DNA from: Bacteroidales bacterium
GTDB lineage: Bacteria > Bacteroidota > Bacteroidia > Bacteroidales > Tenuifilaceae
Assembly: GCA_016931855.1 (NCBI GenBank)
Contig: JAFGDZ010000028.1
Location: forward strand, 1-64,000
DNA: 64,000 nt
Direction: 5' to 3'
The notes below the pieces were generated by a model, which was not told where the DNA came from, did no database searches, and saw only the letters and a list, made by a program, of their open reading frames with translations. Numbering within the stretch: the stretch's first letter is position 1; each line of letters starts with the position of its first letter. Of the stretch, positions 1 to 7,850 are shown one piece after another. The position numbers were made by a program, and so were the translations under genes.

Positions 1-128
1 AATATACGATTTTTTTCATTAAAAACAAACTACTTTGTTGATATTCAGGTAATTAAATGCTAAAATATTTTAGATGCGTTTGCCCTGAGTTTTAACACTC
101 TTAACCTGCTTTATTCTCTTTTCTTTTC

Positions 129-136
129 TACCTTTG
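129..136 (+). promoter_or_regulatory. Bacteroidetes-type promoter -7 box of the thi operon
   Basis: TACCTTTG matches the Bacteroidetes housekeeping -7 consensus TAnnTTTG. It ends about 10 bases before the first conserved bases of the TPP riboswitch, so the transcript would begin just at the aptamer. No convincing -33 TTTG is seen upstream. Confidence 0.7.
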
Positions 137-145
137 CCACACATA

Positions 146-222
146 AACTAGGGGTGCCTAACTTAACAGGCTGAGATCATACCCTTTTACCTGACCAGGA
201 TAATGCCTGCGTAGGGAAGTAA
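146..222 (+). promoter_or_regulatory. TPP (THI-box) riboswitch
   Basis: The segment carries the hallmarks of the thiamine pyrophosphate aptamer in order: a GGGGTGCC block (151-158), CTGAGAT (171-177), ACCCTTTTACCTGA (181-194) and CAGGATAATGCCTGCGTAGG (196-215), ending GGGAAG. It lies directly upstream of thi4-thiE-thiC-thiD, the expected target. About 70 bases separate the aptamer from the first start codon. I see no strong U-tract terminator there, so control could be at translation initiation. Confidence 0.95.
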
Positions 223-290
223 AGATGTTATTCTTTAGTTCGCATCCCAGTTTATTTCATTTTAAGTTAAATTAAAATAATTTAAACGGT

Positions 291-1067
291 ATGTTAGAAC
301 AAGTAGTTTCTACAGGAATTGTTACTTCCTACTTTAACAAGCTAAAAGAGAATCTTGCTGTTGATGTTGCCATTGTTGGTGGTGGCCCATCGGGATTAAT
401 TGCTGCGTACTACCTTGCAAAAAAGGGGTTACGCGTGGCGCTGTACGAGCGTAAACTGGCGCCCGGCGGCGGCATGTGGGGTGGCGCAATGATGTTTAAC
501 GAGATTGTTATCCAAAAGGATGCGCTCCACATTCTTGATGAGCTAAAAGTAACCTACAAGCACTATGAGGGCGACTACTACACGCTTGACTCCGTACACG
601 CAACTGCAGCGCTAATTTACCACGCAACCCAAGCTGGGGCTACCATTTTTAACTGCACAACCATTGAGGATGTGGTTTTCCAGAACGATAGGGTTAGCGG
701 CGTTGTTGTTAACTGGGCTCCCGTTGCCCGTGAGCACATGCACGTTGACCCGCTAGTGGTTATGGCCAAAGCAGTGCTTGATGGCACTGGCCACGACTGC
801 GATATAGTGCGCACCGTTGAGCGTAAGAACAGCATTGTGCTAAACACACCATCGGGCAAGGTTATGGGCGAACGCTCCCTATCCATTGATGAGGCCGAGC
901 GCACAACCGTTGAAAACACCAAGATGGTTTACCCTGGGCTGTACGTATCGGGAATGGCATCGAACGGTGTTAGCGGCGGTTTCCGCATGGGGCCAATCTT
1001 TGGCGGGATGCTTCTATCTGGCGAAAAGGTGGCAAAGCTAATTGCCGAGGATATTAAGAAGCTATAA
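291..1067 (+). CDS. thi4: Sulfide-dependent adenosine diphosphate thiazole synthase (Thi4 family)
   Basis: This 258-residue protein is a Thi4-type thiazole synthase, making the ADP-thiazole precursor of thiamine from NAD and glycine. The N-terminal dinucleotide-binding loop is VGGGPSG (29-35) with an acidic strand end at E53, and the family block APGGGMWGG lies near 58-65. At the position where yeast Thi4 has its suicidal sulfur-donor cysteine this protein has H151 (HVDP, 151-154), as in archaeal enzymes that use free sulfide catalytically. It is the first gene after the TPP riboswitch and sits 2 bases ahead of thiE. Most Bacteroidetes use ThiS/ThiG/ThiH instead, none of which is present here. 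Ribulose-bisphosphate-biosynthesis homologues share the fold, but operon context settles the thiamine role. Confidence 0.93.
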   Translation: MLEQVVSTGIVTSYFNKLKENLAVDVAIVGGGPSGLIAAYYLAKKGLRVALYERKLAPGGGMWGGAMMFNEIVIQKDALHILDELKVTYKHYEGDYYTLDSVHATAALIYHATQAGATIFNCTTIEDVVFQNDRVSGVVVNWAPVAREHMHVDPLVVMAKAVLDGTGHDCDIVRTVERKNSIVLNTPSGKVMGERSLSIDEAERTTVENTKMVYPGLYVSGMASNGVSGGFRMGPIFGGMLLSGEKVAKLIAEDIKKL

Positions 1068-1069
1068 CC

Positions 1070-1681
1070 ATGGAAAACTTTGGCGCTTACATTATTATTA
1101 CGCGTCCTACCCTATCCTACCAAACCATTGCGGAGCAGTGCGTTACGCTAGGCGTTAAAATGCTTCAGCTAAGGGAGAAGCATTTATCGGACAAGGAGCT
1201 AATACGCGTGGGCAAACTAATACGCAGCATTACAAAGGGCTCGCAAACCAGCTTTGTGATTAACGATAGAGCCGATATTGCTGCCATTTGCGAGGCCGAT
1301 TACCTTCACCTTGGACAGGATGATATGACCATTGCCGATGCCAGACGCATTGTGGGCGATATGCGCATTGGTCTATCTACCCACTCCGTTGAGCAGGCTC
1401 AACAGGCTCTTCTGCAAATGCCCGACTACATTGGCTTTGGCCCTATATATCCAACAAACGCCAAGGCAATACCCGATAAGCCCGTTGGCACTCAGCAGCT
1501 AGAGCAAGTGCTTAGCTTTGCCAATGTTCCTGTTGTTGCCATTGGTGGAATATTCCCAGAGAACTTACAATCGGTTATTGATGCTGGGGCAAAAAATGTT
1601 GCCCTTGTTAGGCATTTTATGCAAAAAACCGATTTTGCTAATCGCGTTAACCAGATTAACGCACAACTTAACAGTAAGTAA
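1070..1681 (+). CDS. thiE: Thiamine-phosphate synthase ThiE
   Basis: The 203-residue product joins HMP pyrophosphate with thiazole phosphate to give thiamine phosphate. The TIM-barrel landmarks are visible: QLREK (33-37), VINDR (63-67), GQDD (82-85) for the pyrophosphate/Mg site, STHS (103-106), GFGPIYPT (122-129) and AIGGI (157-161). Length is normal for ThiE. The gene starts 2 bases after thi4 and its stop overlaps the thiC start by one base (TAATG), indicating translational coupling. ThiE needs thiazole phosphate, whereas Thi4 yields the ADP-thiazole; the Nudix-type hydrolase that would bridge the two is not in this operon. Confidence 0.93.
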   Translation: MENFGAYIIITRPTLSYQTIAEQCVTLGVKMLQLREKHLSDKELIRVGKLIRSITKGSQTSFVINDRADIAAICEADYLHLGQDDMTIADARRIVGDMRIGLSTHSVEQAQQALLQMPDYIGFGPIYPTNAKAIPDKPVGTQQLEQVLSFANVPVVAIGGIFPENLQSVIDAGAKNVALVRHFMQKTDFANRVNQINAQLNSK

Positions 1682-2955
1682 TGAGTACCCAAATACAAAA
1701 AGCACGACAAGGGGTTGTAACCCCCGAAATGATAGAAGTTGCCCGCAACGAGAACGTTGATGCCAGCTGGCTTAGACATCAAGTTGCCGAAGGGCTAGTT
1801 GTAATCCCCAAAAATATAAACCACAACTTTTCTCCTCGCGGAGTTGGCGCTGGGCTTAAAACTAAAGTTAACGCCAACATGGGTACGTCTGAGAAGCACT
1901 GCAACTTTACCGAGGAGCTAGACAAAATGCGCATTGCAACCCAATACGGTGCCGATGCCATTATGGATCTCTCTACGGGTGGCGATTTGCACAAAATCCT
2001 TAGGGAAATAGTGGAGCAATCGCCCGTTATGGTGGGTACTGTTCCCATTTACGGCGTGGCTACCCGCTTGCTAAGGAACGGACAAAACATTGCGGAACTA
2101 GACCCCGAGGAGCTGTTTGCCGAGATTGAGCATCAGGCAAAAATTGGCGTTGACTTTATGACCCTACACTGCGGCGTTACCCGCACCTCGCTAGCTTTTC
2201 TTGAGGGCGATAAGCGTGTTTGCGGCATTGTGAGCCGTGGTGGTGCTCTTATTAAGCGCTGGATGACCGAGAATAACCGTGAGAATCCGCTATACGAGCA
2301 GTACCACCGCGTGCTAGAAATCTGCAAAAAGTACGATGTAACTATTAGCCTTGGCGATGGCCTCCGCCCCGGCGCTGGTGCCGATGCCACAGATAGAGCC
2401 CAAATTGCAGAGCTCCTAATACTTGGCGAACTGGTTGACCGTGCCCGCGCATACGGTGTGCAGGTTATGGTTGAAGGGCCAGGGCACATGCCTCTTGACC
2501 AGATTGAGATGAACATGCGCCTAATGAAAAGTGTGTGCCACAATGCTCCGTTCTACGTTCTTGGGCCGCTTACCACCGATTCGGCTCCGGGATACGACCA
2601 TATTGTTGGAGCCATTGGCGGAACGCTTGCAGCCATTCACGGTGCCGATTTCCTTTGCTACGTAACTCCTGCCGAGCATTTGTGCCTACCCAACCTAGCC
2701 GATGTTAAGGAGGGCGTTATGGCCAGTCGCATTGCCGCGCACAGCGCCGATGTGGTTAAAAACGTAGCCCAAGCGCGTGAGCGCGATTTTGCCGTGTCCA
2801 AGGCTCGTAGGGAGTTGGACTGGGAAACCATTTTTAACAACGCCCTTGACCCAGAAATTGCTCGCCGCAGAAAAATGGAATCGGAAAGCAGCGATGAGGA
2901 TCACTGCACCATGTGCGGAAATCTTTGCGCTGTAAAAAACGATAGGAATATTTAG
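1681..2955 (+). CDS. thiC: Phosphomethylpyrimidine synthase ThiC, short form
   Basis: ThiC is a radical-SAM enzyme converting aminoimidazole ribotide to HMP phosphate. At 424 residues this is the short form that lacks the extra N-terminal domain of the roughly 630-residue E. coli enzyme. Family blocks include NANMG near 60-64, DLSTGGD, the histidine-containing MTLHCGVT, EGPGHMPLDQ and GPLTTDSAPGYDH. The iron-sulfur ligand cysteines are C409, C412 and C416 (CTMCGNLC), that is C-x2-C-x3-C rather than the C-x2-C-x4-C of the long form. The start overlaps the thiE stop. A BzaF-like 5-hydroxybenzimidazole synthase is the only serious alternative, made unlikely by the thi operon. Confidence 0.92.
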   Translation: MSTQIQKARQGVVTPEMIEVARNENVDASWLRHQVAEGLVVIPKNINHNFSPRGVGAGLKTKVNANMGTSEKHCNFTEELDKMRIATQYGADAIMDLSTGGDLHKILREIVEQSPVMVGTVPIYGVATRLLRNGQNIAELDPEELFAEIEHQAKIGVDFMTLHCGVTRTSLAFLEGDKRVCGIVSRGGALIKRWMTENNRENPLYEQYHRVLEICKKYDVTISLGDGLRPGAGADATDRAQIAELLILGELVDRARAYGVQVMVEGPGHMPLDQIEMNMRLMKSVCHNAPFYVLGPLTTDSAPGYDHIVGAIGGTLAAIHGADFLCYVTPAEHLCLPNLADVKEGVMASRIAAHSADVVKNVAQARERDFAVSKARRELDWETIFNNALDPEIARRRKMESESSDEDHCTMCGNLCAVKNDRNI

Positions 2956-2990
2956 ATTCTAGGTATTAGACTTTAGATATTAGATAAAAC

Positions 2991-3030
2991 AAAAGAAGAG
3001 AAGGCGGGATGAAAATCCTGTCCTTCTTTT
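2991..3030 (+). terminator. Hairpin between thiC and thiD
   Basis: AAGG-CGGGAT and ATCCTGTCCTT can pair around a GAAA loop and are followed by CTTTT. It could attenuate or partly terminate thiC transcription before thiD. The stem is imperfect, so this is a modest call. Confidence 0.4.
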
Positions 3031-3047
3031 CCTTAAGCCAATAACGT

Positions 3048-3797
3048 ATGAAAAATTTCCTAACCATAGCAGCATCCGATAATAGCGGTGGCGCAGGCAT
3101 TCAGAAAGATATTAGCGTTGCATACGATATTGGTCTGTGGCCACTATCGGCCATTACGGGTATAACCGTACAGAATTTCAGTAGGGTGATAAGCGTTAGC
3201 CCTGTTTTGCCCTCTTTGCTAGAGCAGCAAATAGCCGAGTGCCTTGCCTCGTTTGATGTATCGGCCATTAAGATTGGCGCAATTTGTAGCGAGGAGAATG
3301 TTGATGTTATTGCCACGTGCCTATCCAACTGTAGCGTTAAGCATATTGTTCTAGACCCCGTTATTGCCTCAACCAGCGGAAAACTATTCCTTACAGAGCG
3401 GGCTATTGGCGTATTAAGAGAACGTATTTTTCCCCTTACCAAACTAATCACCCCAAACAAGCCAGAGTTTGAGCTGCTAGCCAACACCCCTTTACATAGC
3501 CTTGATGAGGCCATAGACATTGCCAAAACTAAAACCCAAGAGTGGAACACCTCCATACTGCTAAAGGGTGGGCATTTTACCGGTAGCACTATTCGCGAAG
3601 CGCTAGTAACCCCTTCTTCTGTATTCTTGCATGAGCATCCACGGGTAAATTTCACCTATCAGCACGGAACGGGATGCACCTTATCATCGGCCATCGCCTG
3701 CTTCTTGGGCAAAGGAGAGTCACTAAATAGCGCTTATTTAAAGGCTACTAAATATTTGGTTGGGCATTACACTGGGTGTAAGGTTTCTGGTGACTAG
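3048..3797 (+). CDS. thiD: Bifunctional HMP kinase / HMP-phosphate kinase ThiD
   Basis: This 249-residue ribokinase-fold enzyme phosphorylates hydroxymethylpyrimidine twice to give the ThiE substrate. It begins with the ThiD signature variant ASDNSGGAGIQ (residues 8-18), carries DPVIAST for the substrate pocket, LLKGGH in the middle and HGTGCTLSSAIA near the C terminus, where the GTGC loop forms the anion hole and catalytic site. Length is slightly short of the usual 260-270 but no block is missing. It follows thiC by 92 bases containing a weak hairpin, so it is probably the last gene of the riboswitch-controlled operon. Confidence 0.9.
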   Translation: MKNFLTIAASDNSGGAGIQKDISVAYDIGLWPLSAITGITVQNFSRVISVSPVLPSLLEQQIAECLASFDVSAIKIGAICSEENVDVIATCLSNCSVKHIVLDPVIASTSGKLFLTERAIGVLRERIFPLTKLITPNKPEFELLANTPLHSLDEAIDIAKTKTQEWNTSILLKGGHFTGSTIREALVTPSSVFLHEHPRVNFTYQHGTGCTLSSAIACFLGKGESLNSAYLKATKYLVGHYTGCKVSGD

Positions 3798-3943
3798 TTT
3801 ATTGTTACAGGTTACTAACTTCTCACTTACGCCTTCTTTCCTTAATCCTCTTACCTGTTCTGGGTGAGCAAAATCTCAATATTCGTGGGTAAAAACTGAG
3901 GCGCAAAGTTTGAGCCCAAAAGTTAAGTGTCTAAAAAGCAAAG
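3798..3943. other. Gene-free spacer after thiD
   Basis: No gene, promoter box or good terminator is visible in this stretch. The remainder of the gap up to 4167 is occupied by a hairpin repeat and a purine/pyrimidine-skewed tract, listed separately. Confidence 0.5.
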
Positions 3944-3984
3944 CCCTGAAAGGGTTTAACCGCTAAAATTTGACCCTTTCAGGG
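3944..3984. repeat. Perfect 12-bp inverted repeat beside the hairpin repeat
   Basis: CCCTGAAAGGGT (3944-3955) and ACCCTTTCAGGG (3973-3984) are exact reverse complements separated by 17 bases. The right arm is also the first module of the longer repeat copy at 3972-4082. The left arm has no counterpart in the second copy near 7098. Confidence 0.8.
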
Positions 3985-4082
3985 TCGAGGTTGTGTTGCT
4001 CGTATGCCGTGGGCTGCTTTGCTACGCCCACGGTTATTGAGATTGCGCCACGTTGTGGCGACTCCCTCACTCTCCCTCATCT
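3972..4082 (+). repeat. Hairpin-rich intergenic repeat, copy A (inverted relative to 6998-7108)
   Basis: About 110 bases that recur in reverse complement at 6998-7108 with only scattered mismatches. Three modules are seen: the ACCCTTTCAGGG block, a perfect stem CCGTGGGC/GCCCACGG with an 11-base loop (about 4017-4043), and CGCCAC-GTT-GTGGCG (about 4047-4061), followed by a pyrimidine-rich tail. Such modular palindromes resemble the scattered intergenic repeats of several Bacteroidetes genomes. It carries no transposase. Confidence 0.85.
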
Positions 4083-4167
4083 CCCTCATCTACATCATCT
4101 ACCTCACATTCCTCATCTTCCTCATCTTCATCCCCTCCCTCATCTTCATCCCCTTCCTCCTCTTCCT
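4060..4167. repeat. Low-complexity CTC/CATCTTC tract
   Basis: Roughly 105 bases of strongly pyrimidine-biased sequence built from CTCCCTCAT, CATCTTC and CTTCCTC units (purine-rich on the minus strand). It lies between repeat copy A and the stop codon of the VWA gene. The tail of repeat copy B is also purine-rich (6981-7019) but shorter. Open frames across it encode only HLPHLPH-like repeats and are not real genes. Confidence 0.75.
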
Positions 4168-6024
4168 CTACCTATACATCATCTGGCAAAGTTCAACCAT
4201 CTTCACAAAATCGGCTTTGTAGCCATACTTATCGTTCTCTGCCGATTGCTTTGCCCTAGCAATAACGGCACTAAAGCTGGCGCTTCCTTTGTATTCCGAC
4301 TCGCGAAGTAGCATACCAAACTCCGCAACCGACGATGCAAAGCGGATGTTGTTACTTGGAGTTGCCTTGCGCTCAAGTATTCGGTACTCTAGCAAACGGC
4401 TATCGTCCTCCTTCGGATTTTTGTACCTAACCTTAACGGTCATTAGATTGGGGCTTGTTCCCACCCTGGTTGTTTGGTACTCTAGCGGGTCAACGTTGGG
4501 CGCATGCTCCTCTGATTCGGCTGGAATAATCTCGTATAGCGCAGTAACGGTATGCCCACAGCCAATCTCGCCTGCATCCTTCTTGTCATCGTTAAAATCC
4601 TCGGTATTAAGCATTCTGTTCTCGTAACCAATCAAGCGGTAGCTCTTTACCTGTGCCGGATTGAATTCAACCTGTATTTTAACATCCTTAGCAATGGTGT
4701 AAAGCGTTCCCCACAGCTCGGCGCCAAACATCTTTTTAGCCTCAAGCAAATCATCAATGTAGCCGTAGTTTCCATTTCCAGCATTTGATAGCTTCTCCAT
4801 TTTGGAATCCTTGTAGTTGCCCATGCCAAAGCCAAGGATGGTAAGGAATACACCATCGTTGCGCTTATCTTCAATAAGTCTAACCATCTCGGCATCGCTG
4901 CTGGCGCCCACGTTAAAATCGCCATCGGTGGCAAGTATAACGCGGTTGTTGCCATTGGAAATAAAGTTCTGCTTAGCTATGGCGTAAGCCAGCTTAATTC
5001 CCGCACCACCTGCGGTTGAACCGCCTGCGTTAAGGTTATCAAGCGCATCAATAATTTTCTGCTTCTGCGTTCCAGGGGTTGACTCTAGCACTAAACCCGC
5101 AGCACCCGCATACACCACAATGGCAACCCTATCCTGAGGGCGAAGATTATCGGTTAGGAACTTGAACGATTGCTTTAGCAGTGGCAGCTTATTGTGACTA
5201 TCCATTGAGCCCGACACATCAATAAGGAAAACCAAGTTACTAGGAGGAATAACGCTCTCGCTAACATTTTCGCCCTTTAGGCCAATTAGCGCCAGCTTAC
5301 GCGATGGGTTCCACGGACAGCTATCAACCTCAACGGTAACGGAGAATGGCTCTCCCTTTTTGGGCTGCGGATAGCTATAATCAAAGTAGTTAACCAATTC
5401 CTCAATCCTAACCGCATCCTTAACGGGTTTCTGGTTCTGCTTTAGGTAGCGCCTTACGTTACTGTACGATGCCCTATCAACATCAATAGAAAAAGTGGAT
5501 AGCGGATTTGTAATGGCATCCAGAAAGCGGTTCTCATTAACCACATCGTACGACTCGGTGTTGTGCTGTTGTATGTAAGCATAATCGGCAACCGCACCCA
5601 CTGCCTGCTTAGTCATAACGGGGGCACTGTAGCTGGCATCGCAGAAAAAAGCCACATCATCAGCAACAATTTCCAACTCCTCACATATTTCTAGGTCATA
5701 TATTTGGGGTTCAAGAGTTGCATTAACAACCGTGCGCTGGCCAGCGGTTACCTTTATCCACTTGCGCAAGTAATCGACATAATCGGGGTGAGTGAATTTT
5801 ATGGTGTACGTTCCCGCATCTAACGAAAGGGTGTAGCGACCATCTGCTGCCGATTGGGTGGTAACAACCACTTTTTTACCGCTTAGCGCGGCAACCTCAA
5901 CTCCGGCAATTGGCGTTTTTGTATCACCATCAACAACCTTACCCGTAACAACACCTGTTTGCGCACATGCGCTTTCTACCATAAGTGCTAGTAATGTAAC
6001 CAGCAAAAACATCATCCTTTTCAT
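4168..6024 (-). CDS. VWA-domain protein with carboxypeptidase-regulatory-like N-domain (YfbK type)
   Basis: A 618-residue exported protein. Residues 1-22 form a signal peptide, 24-108 a carboxypeptidase-regulatory-like beta domain (VVTGKVVDGDTKTPIAGVEV), about 150-240 the conserved N-terminal von Willebrand segment and about 262-445 the VWA domain. The metal-binding MIDAS is intact: D269-x-S271-x-S273, T337 and D367. The C-terminal part (about 455-618) matches the DUF3520 region of YfbK-like proteins. Role is unknown in detail; VWA domains mediate metal-dependent protein binding, so a periplasmic or surface scaffold is likely. It is on the minus strand downstream of the 6133-6855 gene, 108 bases apart. 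Length is normal and no frame break is seen. Confidence 0.85.
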   Translation of the reverse strand: MKRMMFLLVTLLALMVESACAQTGVVTGKVVDGDTKTPIAGVEVAALSGKKVVVTTQSAADGRYTLSLDAGTYTIKFTHPDYVDYLRKWIKVTAGQRTVVNATLEPQIYDLEICEELEIVADDVAFFCDASYSAPVMTKQAVGAVADYAYIQQHNTESYDVVNENRFLDAITNPLSTFSIDVDRASYSNVRRYLKQNQKPVKDAVRIEELVNYFDYSYPQPKKGEPFSVTVEVDSCPWNPSRKLALIGLKGENVSESVIPPSNLVFLIDVSGSMDSHNKLPLLKQSFKFLTDNLRPQDRVAIVVYAGAAGLVLESTPGTQKQKIIDALDNLNAGGSTAGGAGIKLAYAIAKQNFISNGNNRVILATDGDFNVGASSDAEMVRLIEDKRNDGVFLTILGFGMGNYKDSKMEKLSNAGNGNYGYIDDLLEAKKMFGAELWGTLYTIAKDVKIQVEFNPAQVKSYRLIGYENRMLNTEDFNDDKKDAGEIGCGHTVTALYEIIPAESEEHAPNVDPLEYQTTRVGTSPNLMTVKVRYKNPKEDDSRLLEYRILERKATPSNNIRFASSVAEFGMLLRESEYKGSASFSAVIARAKQSAENDKYGYKADFVKMVELCQMMYR

Positions 6025-6132
6025 GGCTTCTCAAATTTAGGTTTAAGTAATGCTTTGTTGATAGGATTACTCCACACCTAAAATTCCACAAATTGGATTG
6101 ATTTTGACTTTTATTCCATTGATATACAGACA

Positions 6133-6855
6133 CTACCAGTACCACTCAGGGTAATACCTCTTGGCAACAATCTCGGCAAGCACATCGTCTTGCTTAACGC
6201 GCTCCGAGAGTATTTCTGAGTAAAGCATTCTCTTTTCCTCTATCAGATATTTAATGCAAAGGTGCGCTGTGAAATAGAAGAATGATGCCGAAGCGTCCTG
6301 CTCCTTAGCAAAAACAAGGCGCATACCCTCGGTAAAATCAAAGGAGCTCTCCTTGGCAATGTAATCGCAGTAGCCCTCCACCTTCCATTTGGGAAGAATG
6401 CGACTATGGAAGAAGCCCGATTTGTACCAAATTAAGCAGTGGGTTAGCTCATGGCTTAGCACGCCTATAAGTGAGCGCTTGTTGTTCTCCGCACCCCGTC
6501 GGGTTACGGTATTACTATCGATACTGGTTTTGGAAACAAACGTGCGGAAAGGGTTGGTATGCGCAAATGCGCTATGCGAGGCTGGACTAAAAATGCTGTA
6601 GTTAAAGTAATTTGAGCTTATATATATAAAGTGTTTACGCTTATCAAAGTAGAACTCGGAACGACGTAAGTTGGCATCAACAGAATCAAGAATACCTATA
6701 ATAGCGGGTGACATTGGCTCATCGGAGTGCACGCTGAAGTTCTTATGCTCAAGATGCTCATTAAAGATTAATCGCGACAGCGCAAATGGTCCAAAAACCA
6801 AGACCAATACAAAAATGACTACCGATGCTCCTACCGCCAATGCATACTTTTGCAT
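6133..6855 (-). CDS. Putative membrane-anchored zinc metallopeptidase (HELTH motif), unknown family
   Basis: A 240-residue protein with one N-terminal transmembrane segment (about 6-27) and an outward C-terminal domain. It has H135-E-L-T-H139, the zincin HExxH signature, followed 20 residues later by a glutamate in KVEGYCDYIA (E160), the arrangement of a gluzincin third ligand. The hydrophobic and aromatic residues around it look like the DUF-type membrane metallopeptidases. I do not recognise the exact family and infer peptidase activity only from the motif. It is followed by the VWA gene in the same direction; the pair may form a unit bounded by the two inverted repeat copies. Confidence 0.6.
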   Translation of the reverse strand: MQKYALAVGASVVIFVLVLVFGPFALSRLIFNEHLEHKNFSVHSDEPMSPAIIGILDSVDANLRRSEFYFDKRKHFIYISSNYFNYSIFSPASHSAFAHTNPFRTFVSKTSIDSNTVTRRGAENNKRSLIGVLSHELTHCLIWYKSGFFHSRILPKWKVEGYCDYIAKESSFDFTEGMRLVFAKEQDASASFFYFTAHLCIKYLIEEKRMLYSEILSERVKQDDVLAEIVAKRYYPEWYW

Positions 6856-6997
6856 AAATTGCCGTGTTTTATTTGAGTGCCTCCTCTATCTCAAATCCAG
6901 ATAATTAATTCCTATAGCAATAATGGCACTTTTTATTTTATTGGTCAACTTTATGGAAAATTATCTGAAAAGGAATCATTGAGGAAGAAGAGGAGGA

Positions 6998-7108
6998 AGA
7001 TGAGGGAGAGTGAGGGAGTCGCCACAACGTGGCGCAATATCAATAACCGTGGGCGTAGCGAAGCAGCCCACGGCATACAGGCAGCAGAACCTCGCCCCTG
7101 AAAGGGTC
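6998..7108 (-). repeat. Hairpin-rich intergenic repeat, copy B
   Basis: Reverse-complement partner of 3972-4082, with the same modules: purine-rich end, CGCCAC/GTGGCG stem, CCGTGGGC/GCCCACGG stem and the CCCTGAAAGGGT block (7096-7107). It lies in the divergent gap before the sigma-factor gene. An open frame through it (6877-7101) has no coding character. Confidence 0.85.
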
Positions 7109-7263
7109 GAATCTTAACCGTAAAACATACGAGGGCAAATAAAGGAGGAGAATGAAGAGAAACGTTTGTAACTTATCGCTCGTCATTAATCCAAATTTGT
7201 GTTTATCTGTAAGACTTGTGTTATTTGTGTTTCACCAAGCGGTTTTACTTTTCATCATACACT

Positions 7264-7845
7264 ATGCAAAAGAAAGAACGATTAGAAAACTTAACCGACA
7301 ACCAGCTAATTGAGCGTTACAAGCAGAGTAACGACAAGCAGGCTGTTGGTGAGCTATTTAAACGCTACACTGGTTTTGTTTTTGCAACCTGTTTTAAGTA
7401 TTTAAAGGATAGGGACGAAAGCGAAGATGCGGTTATGCAAATCTTCGAGAAGCTTTTTGACACCCTGCTGCGCCACGATATCCAGATTTTTAAGCCGTGG
7501 CTATACACTGTAGTAAAGAACCACTGCTTCCAGCTTATCAAGAGCAAAGGGAACCTACGATTATCCGATAACCACATGCAAATTCTCTCTGCCGAGGTTA
7601 TGGAAAATGGCGAATCAAGCAATCCTTACAGTGAGGACTCCTTAGAGCACACGCTGCAGCACCTTGATGGCGAGATTGAGAATCTATCGAAAGAGCAGCG
7701 AACGTGCATTGAACTTTTCTACCTAAAAGAGCTTAGCTACAAGGAGGTAGCCGACAAAACGGGCTTCACCCTAAACGAGGTGAAAAGCTACATACAGAAC
7801 GGGAAAAGGATGTTGAAAATTGGTATGAAACGCAGAAAGGAGTAA
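7264..7845 (+). CDS. ECF-family RNA polymerase sigma factor
   Basis: A 193-residue ECF sigma factor. Region 2 begins near residue 14 (LIERYKQSND...ELFKRYTGFVFATCFKYLKDRDESEDAVMQIFEKLF) and ends with WLYTVVKNHCFQLI, the -10 recognition helix. Region 4 (about 130-190: LSKEQRTCIELFYLKELSYKEVA) carries the helix-turn-helix for -35 recognition. An ATG 16 codons upstream (7216) exists in frame, but the N-terminal extension is not sigma-like and 7264 fits family starts. The next gene starts 5 bases after the stop and encodes its likely anti-sigma partner. Confidence 0.88.
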   Translation: MQKKERLENLTDNQLIERYKQSNDKQAVGELFKRYTGFVFATCFKYLKDRDESEDAVMQIFEKLFDTLLRHDIQIFKPWLYTVVKNHCFQLIKSKGNLRLSDNHMQILSAEVMENGESSNPYSEDSLEHTLQHLDGEIENLSKEQRTCIELFYLKELSYKEVADKTGFTLNEVKSYIQNGKRMLKIGMKRRKE

Positions 7846-7850
7846 CAACT

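Noticed and set aside
3970-4311. Plus-strand reading frames with HLPHLPH-type repeats
   Set aside because: They arise from the CTC/CATCTTC low-complexity tract and cross the VWA gene; no family content and no promoter.
6032-6039. TAAATTTG box (minus strand) close to the VWA gene start
   Set aside because: It would start transcription at the start codon itself; kept out as too close to be trusted.
6877-7101. A 74-codon frame upstream of the sigma gene
   Set aside because: It lies within repeat copy B and has no coding pattern.
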